Positions 17,927 to 25,973 of a stretch of DNA of 64,000 bases are shown piece by piece (within the stretch, counting starts at the first letter, position 1; each line of letters starts with the position of its first letter). Source of the stretch: Lentisalinibacter salinarum (GTDB lineage: Bacteria > Pseudomonadota > Gammaproteobacteria > Steroidobacterales > Woeseiaceae). Below the pieces are notes generated by a model. It saw only the letters and a list, made by a program, of their open reading frames with translations. It was not told where the DNA came from and made no database searches. The translations under genes were made by a program, and so were the position numbers. The stretch lies in the NCBI RefSeq assembly GCF_040706555.1, contig NZ_JAPDRH010000002.1, positions 1,532,674 through 1,596,673 of the forward strand, written 5' to 3'.

Positions 17927-19177
17927 TCAGTCTCGTCCCACGAATATGTCCAGGGGCAGTATTGCGGTCACGCCGACGTTCGGCACGTCGACGAGCTGGC
18001 CGATACGCATGTCAACCGCGACGCTGGCGATCATGTAGGCCTGTGTCCGGTCATAACCGTACTCCGCGACGATGTAGTCGATCATGGCGGCAAGTGCGTT
18101 TCGCGCCGCCAGATTGAGATCGGCCGACAGATTGCTCAGATCCGCGATCTTCGGCGACTGCAGATAAACGAGGTCCGCAGGCACGCTGTCCGGCTCCTTG
18201 AGGGGGAAGCCGGTGACCGCGTAGAAGCGCTCCGAGGGTATCCCGAGTACCGCCGACGGCCCCTCGTAATGCGGGCCGCGGGACAGGTCCGGCGGGTCAT
18301 CGACGATACGGGTCGTGACCGTCATCCTGCCGCCCATCTCGATGGCCGTGCCCGCCACCTCGCCATCGCCCTGGGCATAGTGGAAATCGCCCACCGCAAG
18401 GCCGCAGCCGTCGACGAGACACGGCAGATAAACCGTACTGCCCACGGTGATGTAGCGGATGTCCATGTTACCGCCGTGTTCCCGAGGCGGGATGGTGCGC
18501 AGGCACTCCGACGGCTTCGTTCCCTCGGGCCCGCACAGCGAGGCGGGCGCGGCCTCATCCGGGTCCGGATTCATCACGGCACCGCCGGATTGGAGCAGCT
18601 TTGTCTCGCGCGCCAGCGCCTCGGCGAGCAACGCCTCGCCGGGCAGCGTCGTCACGACGCCCGGAAAACTCGCGTTCGGAATACGCACGCCCGGCAGTGC
18701 ATCGCTGAGGGCGTATTCATCGTTAATGCGCCAGATGATGAAACGCGGGTCCGTGCCGAACTGGTCGCCTGCGAAACCGAATGGTCCGGCCGTGGTCCAG
18801 CCGACGTCGTCGGGTTCGAGTGCCTCGATGGTCACCGCCAGCACGTCGCCGGCTTTGGCGCCTTTGATAGAAACCGGCCCGGTCAGCGCGTGGACGATGC
18901 CGACTCCCTCCCGGGGAGTGCCACCGGCGCTGGAAAACTCGTCCGGATCCAGCGTGAGATCGAAGGCGTCGCGGCTGTTGAATACGATACGTTCACCGGG
19001 CTCCGCGCTGGCAACCATCGGGATATCCGGATGCAGGCGGTTCATACACGCCGGATCCTCGGCGCAGCCCACGCTGCGATCGCCTACGTCGATCTCGGCG
19101 GCGACGTTCGTAACTGCTGCCAGGCTCGACAGCAGCCCGACGGACAAACAAAACGAAAGACCCGATTTCATAGGCAC
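17927..19177 (-). CDS. Exported acetamidase/formamidase family protein
   Basis: 416 residues with an N-terminal signal peptide (about 1-27, ending AAE). The FmdA/AmdA fold is recognisable: VGIVHALTGPVSIKGAKAGD, GWTTAGPFGF, FPGVVTTLP, REHGGNMDI (the GGN(x)D motif with likely metal/catalytic residues), LVDGCGLAVGDFHYAQGDGEV and ASVAVDMRIGQLVD. The family hydrolyses formamide or acetamide to ammonia and the acid. Most characterised members are cytoplasmic, so a signal peptide implies a periplasmic enzyme acting on imported amides. It follows the coiled-coil microprotein gene by 8 bp and is probably the last gene of a minus-strand operon that includes GST and crotonase. Confidence 0.85.
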   Translation of the reverse strand: MPMKSGLSFCLSVGLLSSLAAVTNVAAEIDVGDRSVGCAEDPACMNRLHPDIPMVASAEPGERIVFNSRDAFDLTLDPDEFSSAGGTPREGVGIVHALTGPVSIKGAKAGDVLAVTIEALEPDDVGWTTAGPFGFAGDQFGTDPRFIIWRINDEYALSDALPGVRIPNASFPGVVTTLPGEALLAEALARETKLLQSGGAVMNPDPDEAAPASLCGPEGTKPSECLRTIPPREHGGNMDIRYITVGSTVYLPCLVDGCGLAVGDFHYAQGDGEVAGTAIEMGGRMTVTTRIVDDPPDLSRGPHYEGPSAVLGIPSERFYAVTGFPLKEPDSVPADLVYLQSPKIADLSNLSADLNLAARNALAAMIDYIVAEYGYDRTQAYMIASVAVDMRIGQLVDVPNVGVTAILPLDIFVGRD

Positions 19178-19185
19178 GCCCCCCG

Positions 19186-19422
19186 TCAGGCATCCTTCTG
19201 GCGTTCGATTTCCACTGCGAGCATGATGCGGTCGAGTTCGCTCTCTATCGACTCGATCCGCCGCTCCAGCGCCGCCAGATTTTCCGCGGCCGCCGCGTCC
19301 GGCCCGTCATCCGACAACGACGACCGGAGGGCAGCCGCCTCGTTGCGCAGTGCGGTCCGCTTCTGTTCCAGTTGGCGCAGCCGGGTGCTTCCTCCCGGTT
19401 GCGGATAGTCGTCGTCTTTCAT
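19186..19422 (-). CDS. 78-residue coiled-coil microprotein (paralog A)
   Basis: Small acidic protein, MKDDD start and ERQKDA end, predicted from heptad spacing of Leu/Ile/Ala to form a helical hairpin: one helix about 13-36, a turn rich in Asp/Gly/Pro/Ala, and a second about 45-75. No signal or membrane segment. It has a clear paralog at 20935-21173 (shared MKDD, QLE/RLE-x2-R-x-ALR, LRxxLSD, IESxE/LE..ELxRI and E-x-ERQ-DA). I do not recognise the family. It lies between the GST and the exported amidase, 8 bp from the latter, and is probably expressed with them. Confidence 0.6.
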   Translation of the reverse strand: MKDDDYPQPGGSTRLRQLEQKRTALRNEAAALRSSLSDDGPDAAAAENLAALERRIESIESELDRIMLAVEIERQKDA

Positions 19423-19477
19423 CGAGCCCGGTCCCTCATTGAGCGATCATGCAACAGATTGCCGGCAGCGGCCTTTG

Positions 19478-20095
19478 TCAGTCGCTGGACGATCCGGCGG
19501 CATCGTCCAGTTCGGCTGCGCGGCGATAGGCATGACGATCGGTGATCCGGGCGGCATAGCGCTCGAAGCTCTCTCGCTTCGGAATGGTCCCGAATTGCAT
19601 TCCCCACGCAATATGGGCGCCGACGTAGACGTCCGCCGCGGTGAAAGCCTCACCGGCAATGTAGGTGGTGCCGCTCACCGCCGTCTCCAGCGTTTCCAGC
19701 GTGTTCTGGAGATTCCCGTAGCCGGCCATCATCTGTTTCTCCGCCGGTACCTCGAAGCCGAGCGAGGCGTTCACGATCGCGGCTTCCAGCGGTCCTGCGG
19801 CGAAGAACAGCCAGCGATAATAGGGGCCGCGCTTGGAAACAGGCGGGGCCAGTCCCGCGTCCGGAAAGGTATCTGCAAGATAGGCGCAGATGGCTGCGCA
19901 TTCGGTGACGATAGTGTCACCATGTCGGATCGCAGGTACCTTGCCCATCGGGTTGATCGCCAGATATTCCGCCGACTTCATCGTGGTGCCGTATTCGAGG
20001 ATCTCGGTCGCGTAGTCGACACCGACCTCCTCGAGCATCCAGCGGACCATGCGGCCGCGTGACTGTGGGTTCGTGTAGAAGACGAGTTCGCTCAT
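19478..20095 (-). CDS. Glutathione S-transferase family protein
   Basis: 205 residues from the ATG at 20095, which has a GGGGGA ribosome-binding site; an in-frame ATG 10 codons upstream is less likely. The thioredoxin-fold half has LVFYTNPQSRGRMVRWMLEE (catalytic Ser/Arg region), NPMGKVPAI (cis-Pro glutathione site) and TECAAICAYLAD. The helical half ends with FTAADVYVGAHI, the N-capping box. This is a beta/theta-like bacterial GST, probably a cytoplasmic detoxification enzyme. It lies between crotonase and paralog A on the same strand. Confidence 0.9.
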   Translation of the reverse strand: MSELVFYTNPQSRGRMVRWMLEEVGVDYATEILEYGTTMKSAEYLAINPMGKVPAIRHGDTIVTECAAICAYLADTFPDAGLAPPVSKRGPYYRWLFFAAGPLEAAIVNASLGFEVPAEKQMMAGYGNLQNTLETLETAVSGTTYIAGEAFTAADVYVGAHIAWGMQFGTIPKRESFERYAARITDRHAYRRAAELDDAAGSSSD

Positions 20096-20190
20096 GGGAA
20101 TCCCCCGCACGGATTGTCCGGACATCCTAACCCGTCCGTCCGGCCGCGGTCTCGGGCACTAAGAGGCCGGGAAAGGGGTTGCCGGCGGAT

Positions 20191-20898
20191 TCAGGACGAG
20201 GCGGTCTGCACGCCGCCCGCCTCGAAATCCCGCTGCAATGCCAGTTTCAGACGCTCCGCGAGCGGTTCCCGTACCCGCTTCTTGGTGTTGCGATGCGCTT
20301 CCATGTTGAGCGTGGCGAGGGCTGCGGCCATGTCGGCGGCCCGGGTCGCGAGCTCGCCGGCCGGGACCGCCTCGTCCAGGAAACCGGCCTCGACGGCCCC
20401 TGCGGGGTCGTAGATCCTCGCCAGGTCCACGGCCTGGTCGAGGTGTACCTGCGCCAGTCTCGCGCGGGCGAGTTCCACGCCGAACCAGGGCAGCGTCATG
20501 CCGATGGCAACCTCGTTCAGACCGAGTTTGTAATCGCCTTCGGCGCCGATGCGGTAGTCGACCGACAGGCAGAGCAGCGCACCCATGGCGAGCGCATGAC
20601 CGCTGACCGCCAGAACCACCGGAGTCTCGAAGGTCAGCAGGCGGCCGGCGACCTCGGCGCCCTGGTGCAGGAGTCTCGCGGCCTCCTCGCCGCCCTGACC
20701 CATGACGGAGAGATCGAAGCCCGCACAGAACTTGCCCGGCCGGCCGGTGATGATCACCACCTTGCCGGTGGCCGCCGCCCGGTCGAGGCCGGCGTTCAGG
20801 CTGTCGAGCATGTCGAAGGACAGGGCGTTGGCCTTGCCGTCGTCCATGGTCAGCAGGAAGTGGCTGTCGTTCTCGGTGGCCGTAACAAGCGCGGTCAT
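20191..20898 (-). CDS. Enoyl-CoA hydratase/isomerase (crotonase) family protein
   Basis: 235-residue crotonase-fold enzyme acting on acyl-CoA. The oxyanion-hole strands read KFCAGFDLSVMG and VSGHALAMGALLCLSVDYRIG. The position after DYKLGLNEVAIGM carries no hydratase-type Glu pair in the usual FGxPE motif (it has WFGVELAR), so the reaction may be isomerase or thioesterase-like rather than hydration. GGAGAGGAAG directly before the ATG is a good ribosome-binding site. It follows the frameshifted paralog B by 36 bp. Confidence 0.87.
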   Translation of the reverse strand: MTALVTATENDSHFLLTMDDGKANALSFDMLDSLNAGLDRAAATGKVVIITGRPGKFCAGFDLSVMGQGGEEAARLLHQGAEVAGRLLTFETPVVLAVSGHALAMGALLCLSVDYRIGAEGDYKLGLNEVAIGMTLPWFGVELARARLAQVHLDQAVDLARIYDPAGAVEAGFLDEAVPAGELATRAADMAAALATLNMEAHRNTKKRVREPLAERLKLALQRDFEAGGVQTASS

Positions 20899-20934
20899 CT
20901 TCCTCTCCCGGGGGTTGCCTCTTGGTTGCAGGTC

Positions 20935-21173
20935 TCAGGCATCCTGCTGCCGTTCCATCTCGGCCGCCAGGCCGATGCGCTCGAGTTTCTGCTCCGTCGC
21001 TTCGAGCCGATCCTCCAGTTCGGCGATGTCCCGCTCGACTCCCGCATCGCCCCCCTGTCGGACAGCGCCGCCCTGAGCGTGTCGATACGGGCGCGCAGCG
21101 CGGAGCGCTCGTCTTCCAGCCGCCGCCACTGGCTGCCGTCCGTCGGCAGCATCGGGTCGTGATCATCTTTCAT
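20935..21173 (-). pseudogene. Coiled-coil microprotein paralog B, interrupted by a 1-base frameshift
   Basis: Second copy of the 78-residue protein at 19186-19422. The first half (MKDDHDP to LSDRG) and second half (GDAGVERDIAELED to EMERQQDA) match paralog A but lie in different frames. The switch falls at a run of six G on the coding strand (about 21051-21056). Seven G would restore a continuous 79-residue frame with the expected stop at 20935; the 239-bp span is one base short of a multiple of three. As written, the first frame continues to an unrelated 92-residue end at 20895. This is either a real frameshift, a slippage-prone tract with phase-variable or recoded expression, or a homopolymer sequencing error. 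Confidence 0.7.
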
Positions 21174-21363
21174 CGGTCACTGGTCCGGTCTACGCTCTGC
21201 CAGTCGCCGAGCATACCGCTTTCGGGGATGGAGCGTGCCCCTGTTCCCGGGCAACCGGGCCCCGCGCGCCGCCGCGCTGCGAGGCAGCACGGGGACGAGG
21301 TGCGCTAGCGCTTGACACGACGCCTCCCTCGTTTAGTTTGGCGCCTGGCCACGGCTATCCGAG

Positions 21364-22467
21364 GTGAGCGAGATTTACCAGCGGTTCCTGCGCGTCTACA
21401 TCGTGCCCGGCGCGGTGTTCCAGTCCGTGATGGTCGGCGGGGGCTATGGCACCGGCCGCGAGATTGTGGAGTTCTTCACGGCCTACGGCGCCATCGGCGG
21501 ACTGCTCGGTCTCGGCGCCGCCTGGCTGCTGCTCGGCGCGGTGCTGGCGGTCACCTTCGAGCTGGCGCGACAGCATGCGGACTACGACTATCGCAGCTTC
21601 TTCAGGCGTCTCCTCGGACCCGGCTGGATCGCCTTCGAAGTGCTCATGGTCCTGCTGTTCCTGCTGGTGCTCGCCGTGCTCGCCTCCGCAGCGGGCAATA
21701 TCCTCCGCGATAACCTCGGCATCCCGTACGGCGCCGGCCTCGCAGTCATGCTGGCGGCGGTCGGGCTGCTCACCTTTTTCGGCCGCGAGCTGATCGAGAA
21801 AGTACTGACGTTCTGGTCCGCGGTTCTGTACGCTGCCTTCATCGCCTTCTTCTTCCAGGTGTTCGGCGGCGAGGACGTGTCGCTCGCCGGGGAGCTCGTC
21901 GTGGGCGACATCCAGAGCGGATGGCTGACGAGCGGACTGAAGTACGCTCTCTACAACCTCGCCATCGCCCCGCTGCTGCTCTACGTCGTGCGCGGGATAG
22001 AGACCCGCGGCCAGGCGCTGCGCTCCGGCGCCGTCGCGGGGCTCATCGCGCTGGCTCCCGCGGTGCTGGCCCACCTCGCATTCCTGACCGCCCGGCCCGG
22101 AGTCCTGGACGAAGCGATACCGACCTACTGGATGCTGGCGCGGCTCGGCCTGCCGGCGATGACCGTCGTGTTCAGCTTCGTCCTGTTCGGCACCTTCATC
22201 GAAACCGGGGCCGGGCTCCTGCAGGGCATAAACGACCGTATAGACGCATACCTCGCCGAGAAGCGCGGCGAGGGACTGAGCCCGCCGGCACACGCTGCGA
22301 TCGCCGTCGCGGCCATACTCTTGAGTGCCGCGCTCTCGCTGATCGGCATCACGAGCCTGATCGCGCAGGGATATGGCACCATGTCCTGGGGGTTCCTGTT
22401 CGTGTACGTGCTGCCGGTGCTGACCATCGGAATCTGGCGTCTCGCGCACAGCCGCCCCTCGCCCTGA
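21364..22467 (+). CDS. YkvI-like membrane protein (APC/LeuT-fold transporter family)
   Basis: 367 residues with about ten hydrophobic membrane segments. The first segment has VMVGGGYGTGREIVEFF, the glycine-rich unwound TM1 motif seen in YkvI-family proteins and other LeuT-fold permeases. The family is predicted to transport amino acids or related solutes, with none proven that I know of. It starts with GTG at 21364; it ends 16 bp before the D-aminoacylase-like lipoprotein gene, so the two are almost certainly co-transcribed and may act on the same substrate (released D-amino acid). Confidence 0.78.
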   Translation: MSEIYQRFLRVYIVPGAVFQSVMVGGGYGTGREIVEFFTAYGAIGGLLGLGAAWLLLGAVLAVTFELARQHADYDYRSFFRRLLGPGWIAFEVLMVLLFLLVLAVLASAAGNILRDNLGIPYGAGLAVMLAAVGLLTFFGRELIEKVLTFWSAVLYAAFIAFFFQVFGGEDVSLAGELVVGDIQSGWLTSGLKYALYNLAIAPLLLYVVRGIETRGQALRSGAVAGLIALAPAVLAHLAFLTARPGVLDEAIPTYWMLARLGLPAMTVVFSFVLFGTFIETGAGLLQGINDRIDAYLAEKRGEGLSPPAHAAIAVAAILLSAALSLIGITSLIAQGYGTMSWGFLFVYVLPVLTIGIWRLAHSRPSP

Positions 22468-22483
22468 ACAGAAGGAAGACCCG

Positions 22484-24187
22484 ATGCTGCAAAGACACCT
22501 CCTGCTCCTGTCCGCCGCGTTTCTGGCTGTCGCCTGCGGGGACACTCAGCCTCCCGCTGCGCCGGATGCGACCCGCTACGATCTCCTGATAACCGACGGT
22601 ACGGTCTATGACGGGCTGGGCGGCGAGCCCTACGTGGCCGACGTCGCGATTGCGGACGACCGCATCGTGGCGATCGGCAGCGATCTCGGCACGGCTGAAC
22701 GGGTCATCGACGCCGGCGGACTCGCCGTGGCGCCGGGCTTCATCAACATGCTCAGCTGGGCGACCGAGTCGCTGATCGAGGACGGGCGCTCCCAGAGCGA
22801 CATCCGCCAGGGCGTGACGCTGGAGGTGATGGGCGAGGGCTGGACCATGGGCCCGATCAACGAGGCCATGCGGGCCGAGGCGCTGGAACGCCAGGGCGAC
22901 ATCAAATTCGAGATCCCCTGGACCACGCTCGGCGAGTACCTGCAGTACCTGGAGGACAAGGGCATATCGACGAACGTGGCGTCGTTCATCGGCGCCACGA
23001 CGGTACGCATCCACGAGCTGGGCTACGAGGACCGGGCACCCACCGAGGCGGAGCTGGAGCGTATGCGCGGACTGGTCCGCACGGCCATGGAGGAGGGAGC
23101 GCTCGGTGTCGGCTCCTCCCTGATCTATCCGCCCGCCTTCTACGCGGATACGGACGAACTGATCGCCCTGGCCGAAGTGGCGGCGGACTATGGTGGCCGC
23201 TACATCTCCCACATGCGCAGCGAGGGCGCGCAACTGGTGGAGGCCGTCGACGAGCTGATCACCATCGCGCGGGAGGCCGGAATCGGCGCGGAGATCTACC
23301 ACCTGAAGGCGGCGGGTGCGGCCAATTTCGACAAGCTGGAGACCGTGTTCGAGCGCATCGAGAAGGCGCGCGCCGATGGCCTCGACATCACCGCCGACAT
23401 GTACACGTACACCGCCGGCGCCACCGGCCTGGGCGCGTCGATGCCGCCCTGGGTGCAGGAGGGCGGCTACGAGGCCTGGGCCGAACGGCTGCAGGACCCG
23501 GAGATACGGGCCAGGCTCGTGGAGGAGATCTCCACACCGTCGGACGACTGGGAGAATCTCTATCTCATGGCGGGCGGGCCCGGGAACATGGTGCTCGCCG
23601 GCTTCAAGAACCCGGAGCTGAAGCCGCTGACCGGCAAGACGCTGGCGGAGGTGGCGGAGATGCGTGGCACGCCGCCGATCGAGACGATGATGGACCTGGT
23701 GGTCGAGGACGGCAGCCGGGTCGGCACCATCTACTTCATCATGTCCGAGGAGAACGTGAAGAAGAAGATCGCGAAGCCCTGGATGAGCTTCGGTTCGGAT
23801 GCCGAGTCGCTCGCGCCGGAAGGTGCGTTCCTGCTATCCAGCACGCACCCGCGAGCGTACGGAACCTTCGCACGCCTGCTGGGCAAATACGTGCGCGAGG
23901 AGCAGGTGATTCCGCTGCGTGAGGCCATCCGGCGGCTGACCAGCCTGCCGGCGGAGAACCTGAAGATCGAGGATCGCGGCGTTCTGCAAGTGGGATACTT
24001 CGCCGACGTGGTGGTCTTCGATCCCGAAACCATCCAGGACCATGCGACCTTCGAGGAGCCGCACCAGTACTCCACCGGGGTCTCGCACGTCATCGTGAAC
24101 GGTGTGCCGGTGCTGCTGGACGGCGAGCATACGGGCGCGACTCCCGGCCGCTTCGTCAAGGGGCCGGGCTACGCGGCGGCCAACTGA
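22484..24187 (+). CDS. D-aminoacylase-like amidohydrolase, lipoprotein
   Basis: 567 residues. A lipoprotein signal ends at Cys18 (LAVAC), so it sits at the membrane facing the periplasm or surface. The N-acyl-D-amino-acid deacylase/dihydroorotase fold is clear: YDLLITDGTVYDGLGGEP at the N-terminal beta-sandwich, GALGVGSSLIYPP, His243 in YISHMRSEG, His273 in EIYHLKAAG, Asp439 in SFGSDAES, and the C-terminal sandwich GYFADVVVFD. The first metal motif HxH is missing: PGFI is followed by NMLSW, so only one metal site (His243, His273, Asp439) looks complete. It probably cleaves N-acyl-D-amino acids. It lies 16 bp behind the YkvI-like transporter. Confidence 0.85.
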   Translation: MLQRHLLLLSAAFLAVACGDTQPPAAPDATRYDLLITDGTVYDGLGGEPYVADVAIADDRIVAIGSDLGTAERVIDAGGLAVAPGFINMLSWATESLIEDGRSQSDIRQGVTLEVMGEGWTMGPINEAMRAEALERQGDIKFEIPWTTLGEYLQYLEDKGISTNVASFIGATTVRIHELGYEDRAPTEAELERMRGLVRTAMEEGALGVGSSLIYPPAFYADTDELIALAEVAADYGGRYISHMRSEGAQLVEAVDELITIAREAGIGAEIYHLKAAGAANFDKLETVFERIEKARADGLDITADMYTYTAGATGLGASMPPWVQEGGYEAWAERLQDPEIRARLVEEISTPSDDWENLYLMAGGPGNMVLAGFKNPELKPLTGKTLAEVAEMRGTPPIETMMDLVVEDGSRVGTIYFIMSEENVKKKIAKPWMSFGSDAESLAPEGAFLLSSTHPRAYGTFARLLGKYVREEQVIPLREAIRRLTSLPAENLKIEDRGVLQVGYFADVVVFDPETIQDHATFEEPHQYSTGVSHVIVNGVPVLLDGEHTGATPGRFVKGPGYAAAN

Positions 24188-24225
24188 GGCCGTGACGAGC
24201 GGCGGCGTGTGCCGCGTCCGCTACC

Positions 24226-24333
24226 TCAGTGGTGATGATGGCGGTGGGTGAGATAACAGGTCACGGCAATCGCCGCGCAGAGTACCGCCAGAGAAACCGC
24301 GTTGAAGGTGAAATAGACGTCTGTGTAGTCCAT
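24226..24333 (-). CDS. 35-residue single-pass membrane microprotein with a His-rich tail
   Basis: Short gene with a GGAGG ribosome-binding site 7 bases before the ATG. The protein begins MDYTDVYFTF, has one membrane helix (about residues 11-28, Ala/Val/Leu-rich with two Cys), and ends THRHHHH-stop. Acidic N-terminus and basic/His C-terminus suggest the C-terminus is cytoplasmic. The four terminal His after Thr-His-Arg could bind metal. The pattern (good RBS, compact amphipathic start, single hydrophobic segment, clean stop) supports a real gene; I do not recognise the family. It is convergent with the D-aminoacylase gene and 269 bp downstream of the glutamine synthetase gene. Confidence 0.6.
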   Translation of the reverse strand: MDYTDVYFTFNAVSLAVLCAAIAVTCYLTHRHHHH

Positions 24334-24602
24334 GCCATGCCTCCTGCACCATCGTGGTGCCAGCGGAGCCGGCGCCGTCTTCCCGGGGGAATGGGGCAGG
24401 CCGGCTTCCGCTGATATTAGACCGCGGCCGGCCGCACGGATTCCGTGAGTTGCATCACAACGCGGCCCGGCTGATCACGGAAGGGTTCCGGGCGGCGCAG
24501 GGACCCTGCGGCCCGGCCAGGCCGCCCCGTTCATCGAGCCCTGCCTGCCCTGCTACGACCCGATCCGGATCGATCCGCGATTCGTCGAGTTCGTCGCGAC
24601 GC
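24334..24602. other. Gap with a possible 3' gene remnant on the plus strand
   Basis: No complete gene. On the plus strand about 24515-24606 reads QAAPFIEPCLPCYDPIRI then DPRFVEFVATLRR and a stop. This looks like the extreme C-terminus of a TPR-type protein of the kind that ends in DPRF..LL..., but the frame is closed just upstream (stop at 24446) and there is no start. It could be decayed coding DNA or chance. A GC-rich hairpin (GCGGCC/GGCCGC) lies at about 24508-24525 and could end transcription of the glutamine synthetase gene; it has no U tract. Confidence 0.2.
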
Positions 24603-25973
24603 TCAGACGTTGAGCAGCAGGTGCTCGCGCTCCCACGGGCTGATCTCGCGGTGGAACTGCCGCATCTCGGCGCGTTTGACCGCATCGAAGACCATGCAGA
24701 ACTGCTCGCCCAGCACCTCGTGGATCTCGGTGGCCGCCTCGAACCGGGTCAGCGCCTCGTCGAGGGTGGTGGGGATCGGCCAGGCGTCTTCGTCCGGCTC
24801 GCCCGGCTCGGGCTCGCCGGGCTCCGTCGAGTGCAGCATTCCCAGATAGCCGCAGGCAAGGCCGACCGCAATGGCGAGGTACGGGTTGGCGTCGACGCCA
24901 ACCACTCGATTCTCCATTCGGCGATTGTCGGGGCTCGAGTTCGGCACGCGCAGGCCGGTGGCCCGGTTGTCGTAGCCCCAGGCGAAATTGGTGGGCGCGC
25001 TGGATTCCTCGTCGTGGAAGCGGCGATAGCTGTTCACGTACGGTGCCATCAGCGGCATGGTCTGCGGCAGGTAGTGCTGGCTGCCGCCGATGAAGTGCCG
25101 GAACGCCGAGCTCTCGCTGCCGTCGGTGCGGCTGAACAGGTTGTTGCCGTCCGCGTCCAGGACGCTCTGGTGCACGTGCATCGCGGAGCCCGGCTCGTCG
25201 CGCATGGGTTTGGCCATGAACGTGGCGAACATGTCGTGGTTGAGGGCGGCCTCGCGGATGATGCGCTTGAAGTAGAACACCTGGTCGGCGAGCAGCAGCG
25301 GCTCGCCGTGGGTGAGGTTGATCTCCACCTGGCCGGCGCCGTCTTCCTGTATCACCGTGTCGATGGCGAGCCCCGCGTCCTCGGCGAAGCGATAGATGGT
25401 GTCGATGACCGGACCGTAGTCGTCCACGGCGGACATCGAATAGGACTGCCGGCTGGTGCGGCGGCGGCCGGTGCGGCCGAGCGGCGCCTCGATGGGCTCG
25501 TTCGGGTCCGTATTGGGCTTGATCAGGTAGAACTCGAGTTCCGGCGCCACCACCGGCGCCCAGCTCCGGTCGGCGTAGCGCTGCACCACGTTTTTCAGTA
25601 CCTGCCGCGGCGCGATGGCGACCGGCACGCCGTCGCGGCTGTACAGATCGTGGATGATCTGCAGCGTCGGTTCCTTCGCCCACGGTACGGCCCGTGCCGT
25701 CGCCATGTCCGGCCGCAGCATCAGGTCGCCTTCGGCCCACTGGTTGGCGATGTCCATCTGCACGTCCAGGCCCGAGATGGTCTGGTAGAAGATGGATACC
25801 GGCAGGTAGGTGACGTAGTCGGGGCTGAACTTCTTGGCGGGCATGGCCTTGCCGCGCGACATGCCGGCGAGGTCCGGCACGATGCACTCCACCTCGTCGA
25901 TGTCGCGGCCGCTGCGGTAGGCCTTGAACGCGTCGGGGAGCGCATCCCGCCAGTCAGCCTCTCTGTTGCTCAT
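24603..25973 (-). CDS. puuA: Glutamine synthetase family protein, PuuA-like gamma-glutamylpolyamine synthetase
   Basis: 456 residues. Beta-Grasp N-terminal half, then the catalytic domain: VVAPELEFYL (metal Glu), IQEDGAGQVEINL, PGSAMHVHQS (metal His and ATP region), GGSQHYLPQTMPLMAPYVNSYRR, NRATGLRVPN and RMENRVVGVDANPYLAIA. Length and motifs fit the GS-III/PuuA-like subfamily that adds glutamate to amines such as putrescine, rather than housekeeping GlnA; the adenylylation-site Tyr loop is not evident. The start overlaps the end of the Gfo/Idh gene by 20 bp, so the pair is translationally linked. No other puu genes are in the window. Confidence 0.82.
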   Translation of the reverse strand: MSNREADWRDALPDAFKAYRSGRDIDEVECIVPDLAGMSRGKAMPAKKFSPDYVTYLPVSIFYQTISGLDVQMDIANQWAEGDLMLRPDMATARAVPWAKEPTLQIIHDLYSRDGVPVAIAPRQVLKNVVQRYADRSWAPVVAPELEFYLIKPNTDPNEPIEAPLGRTGRRRTSRQSYSMSAVDDYGPVIDTIYRFAEDAGLAIDTVIQEDGAGQVEINLTHGEPLLLADQVFYFKRIIREAALNHDMFATFMAKPMRDEPGSAMHVHQSVLDADGNNLFSRTDGSESSAFRHFIGGSQHYLPQTMPLMAPYVNSYRRFHDEESSAPTNFAWGYDNRATGLRVPNSSPDNRRMENRVVGVDANPYLAIAVGLACGYLGMLHSTEPGEPEPGEPDEDAWPIPTTLDEALTRFEAATEIHEVLGEQFCMVFDAVKRAEMRQFHREISPWEREHLLLNV

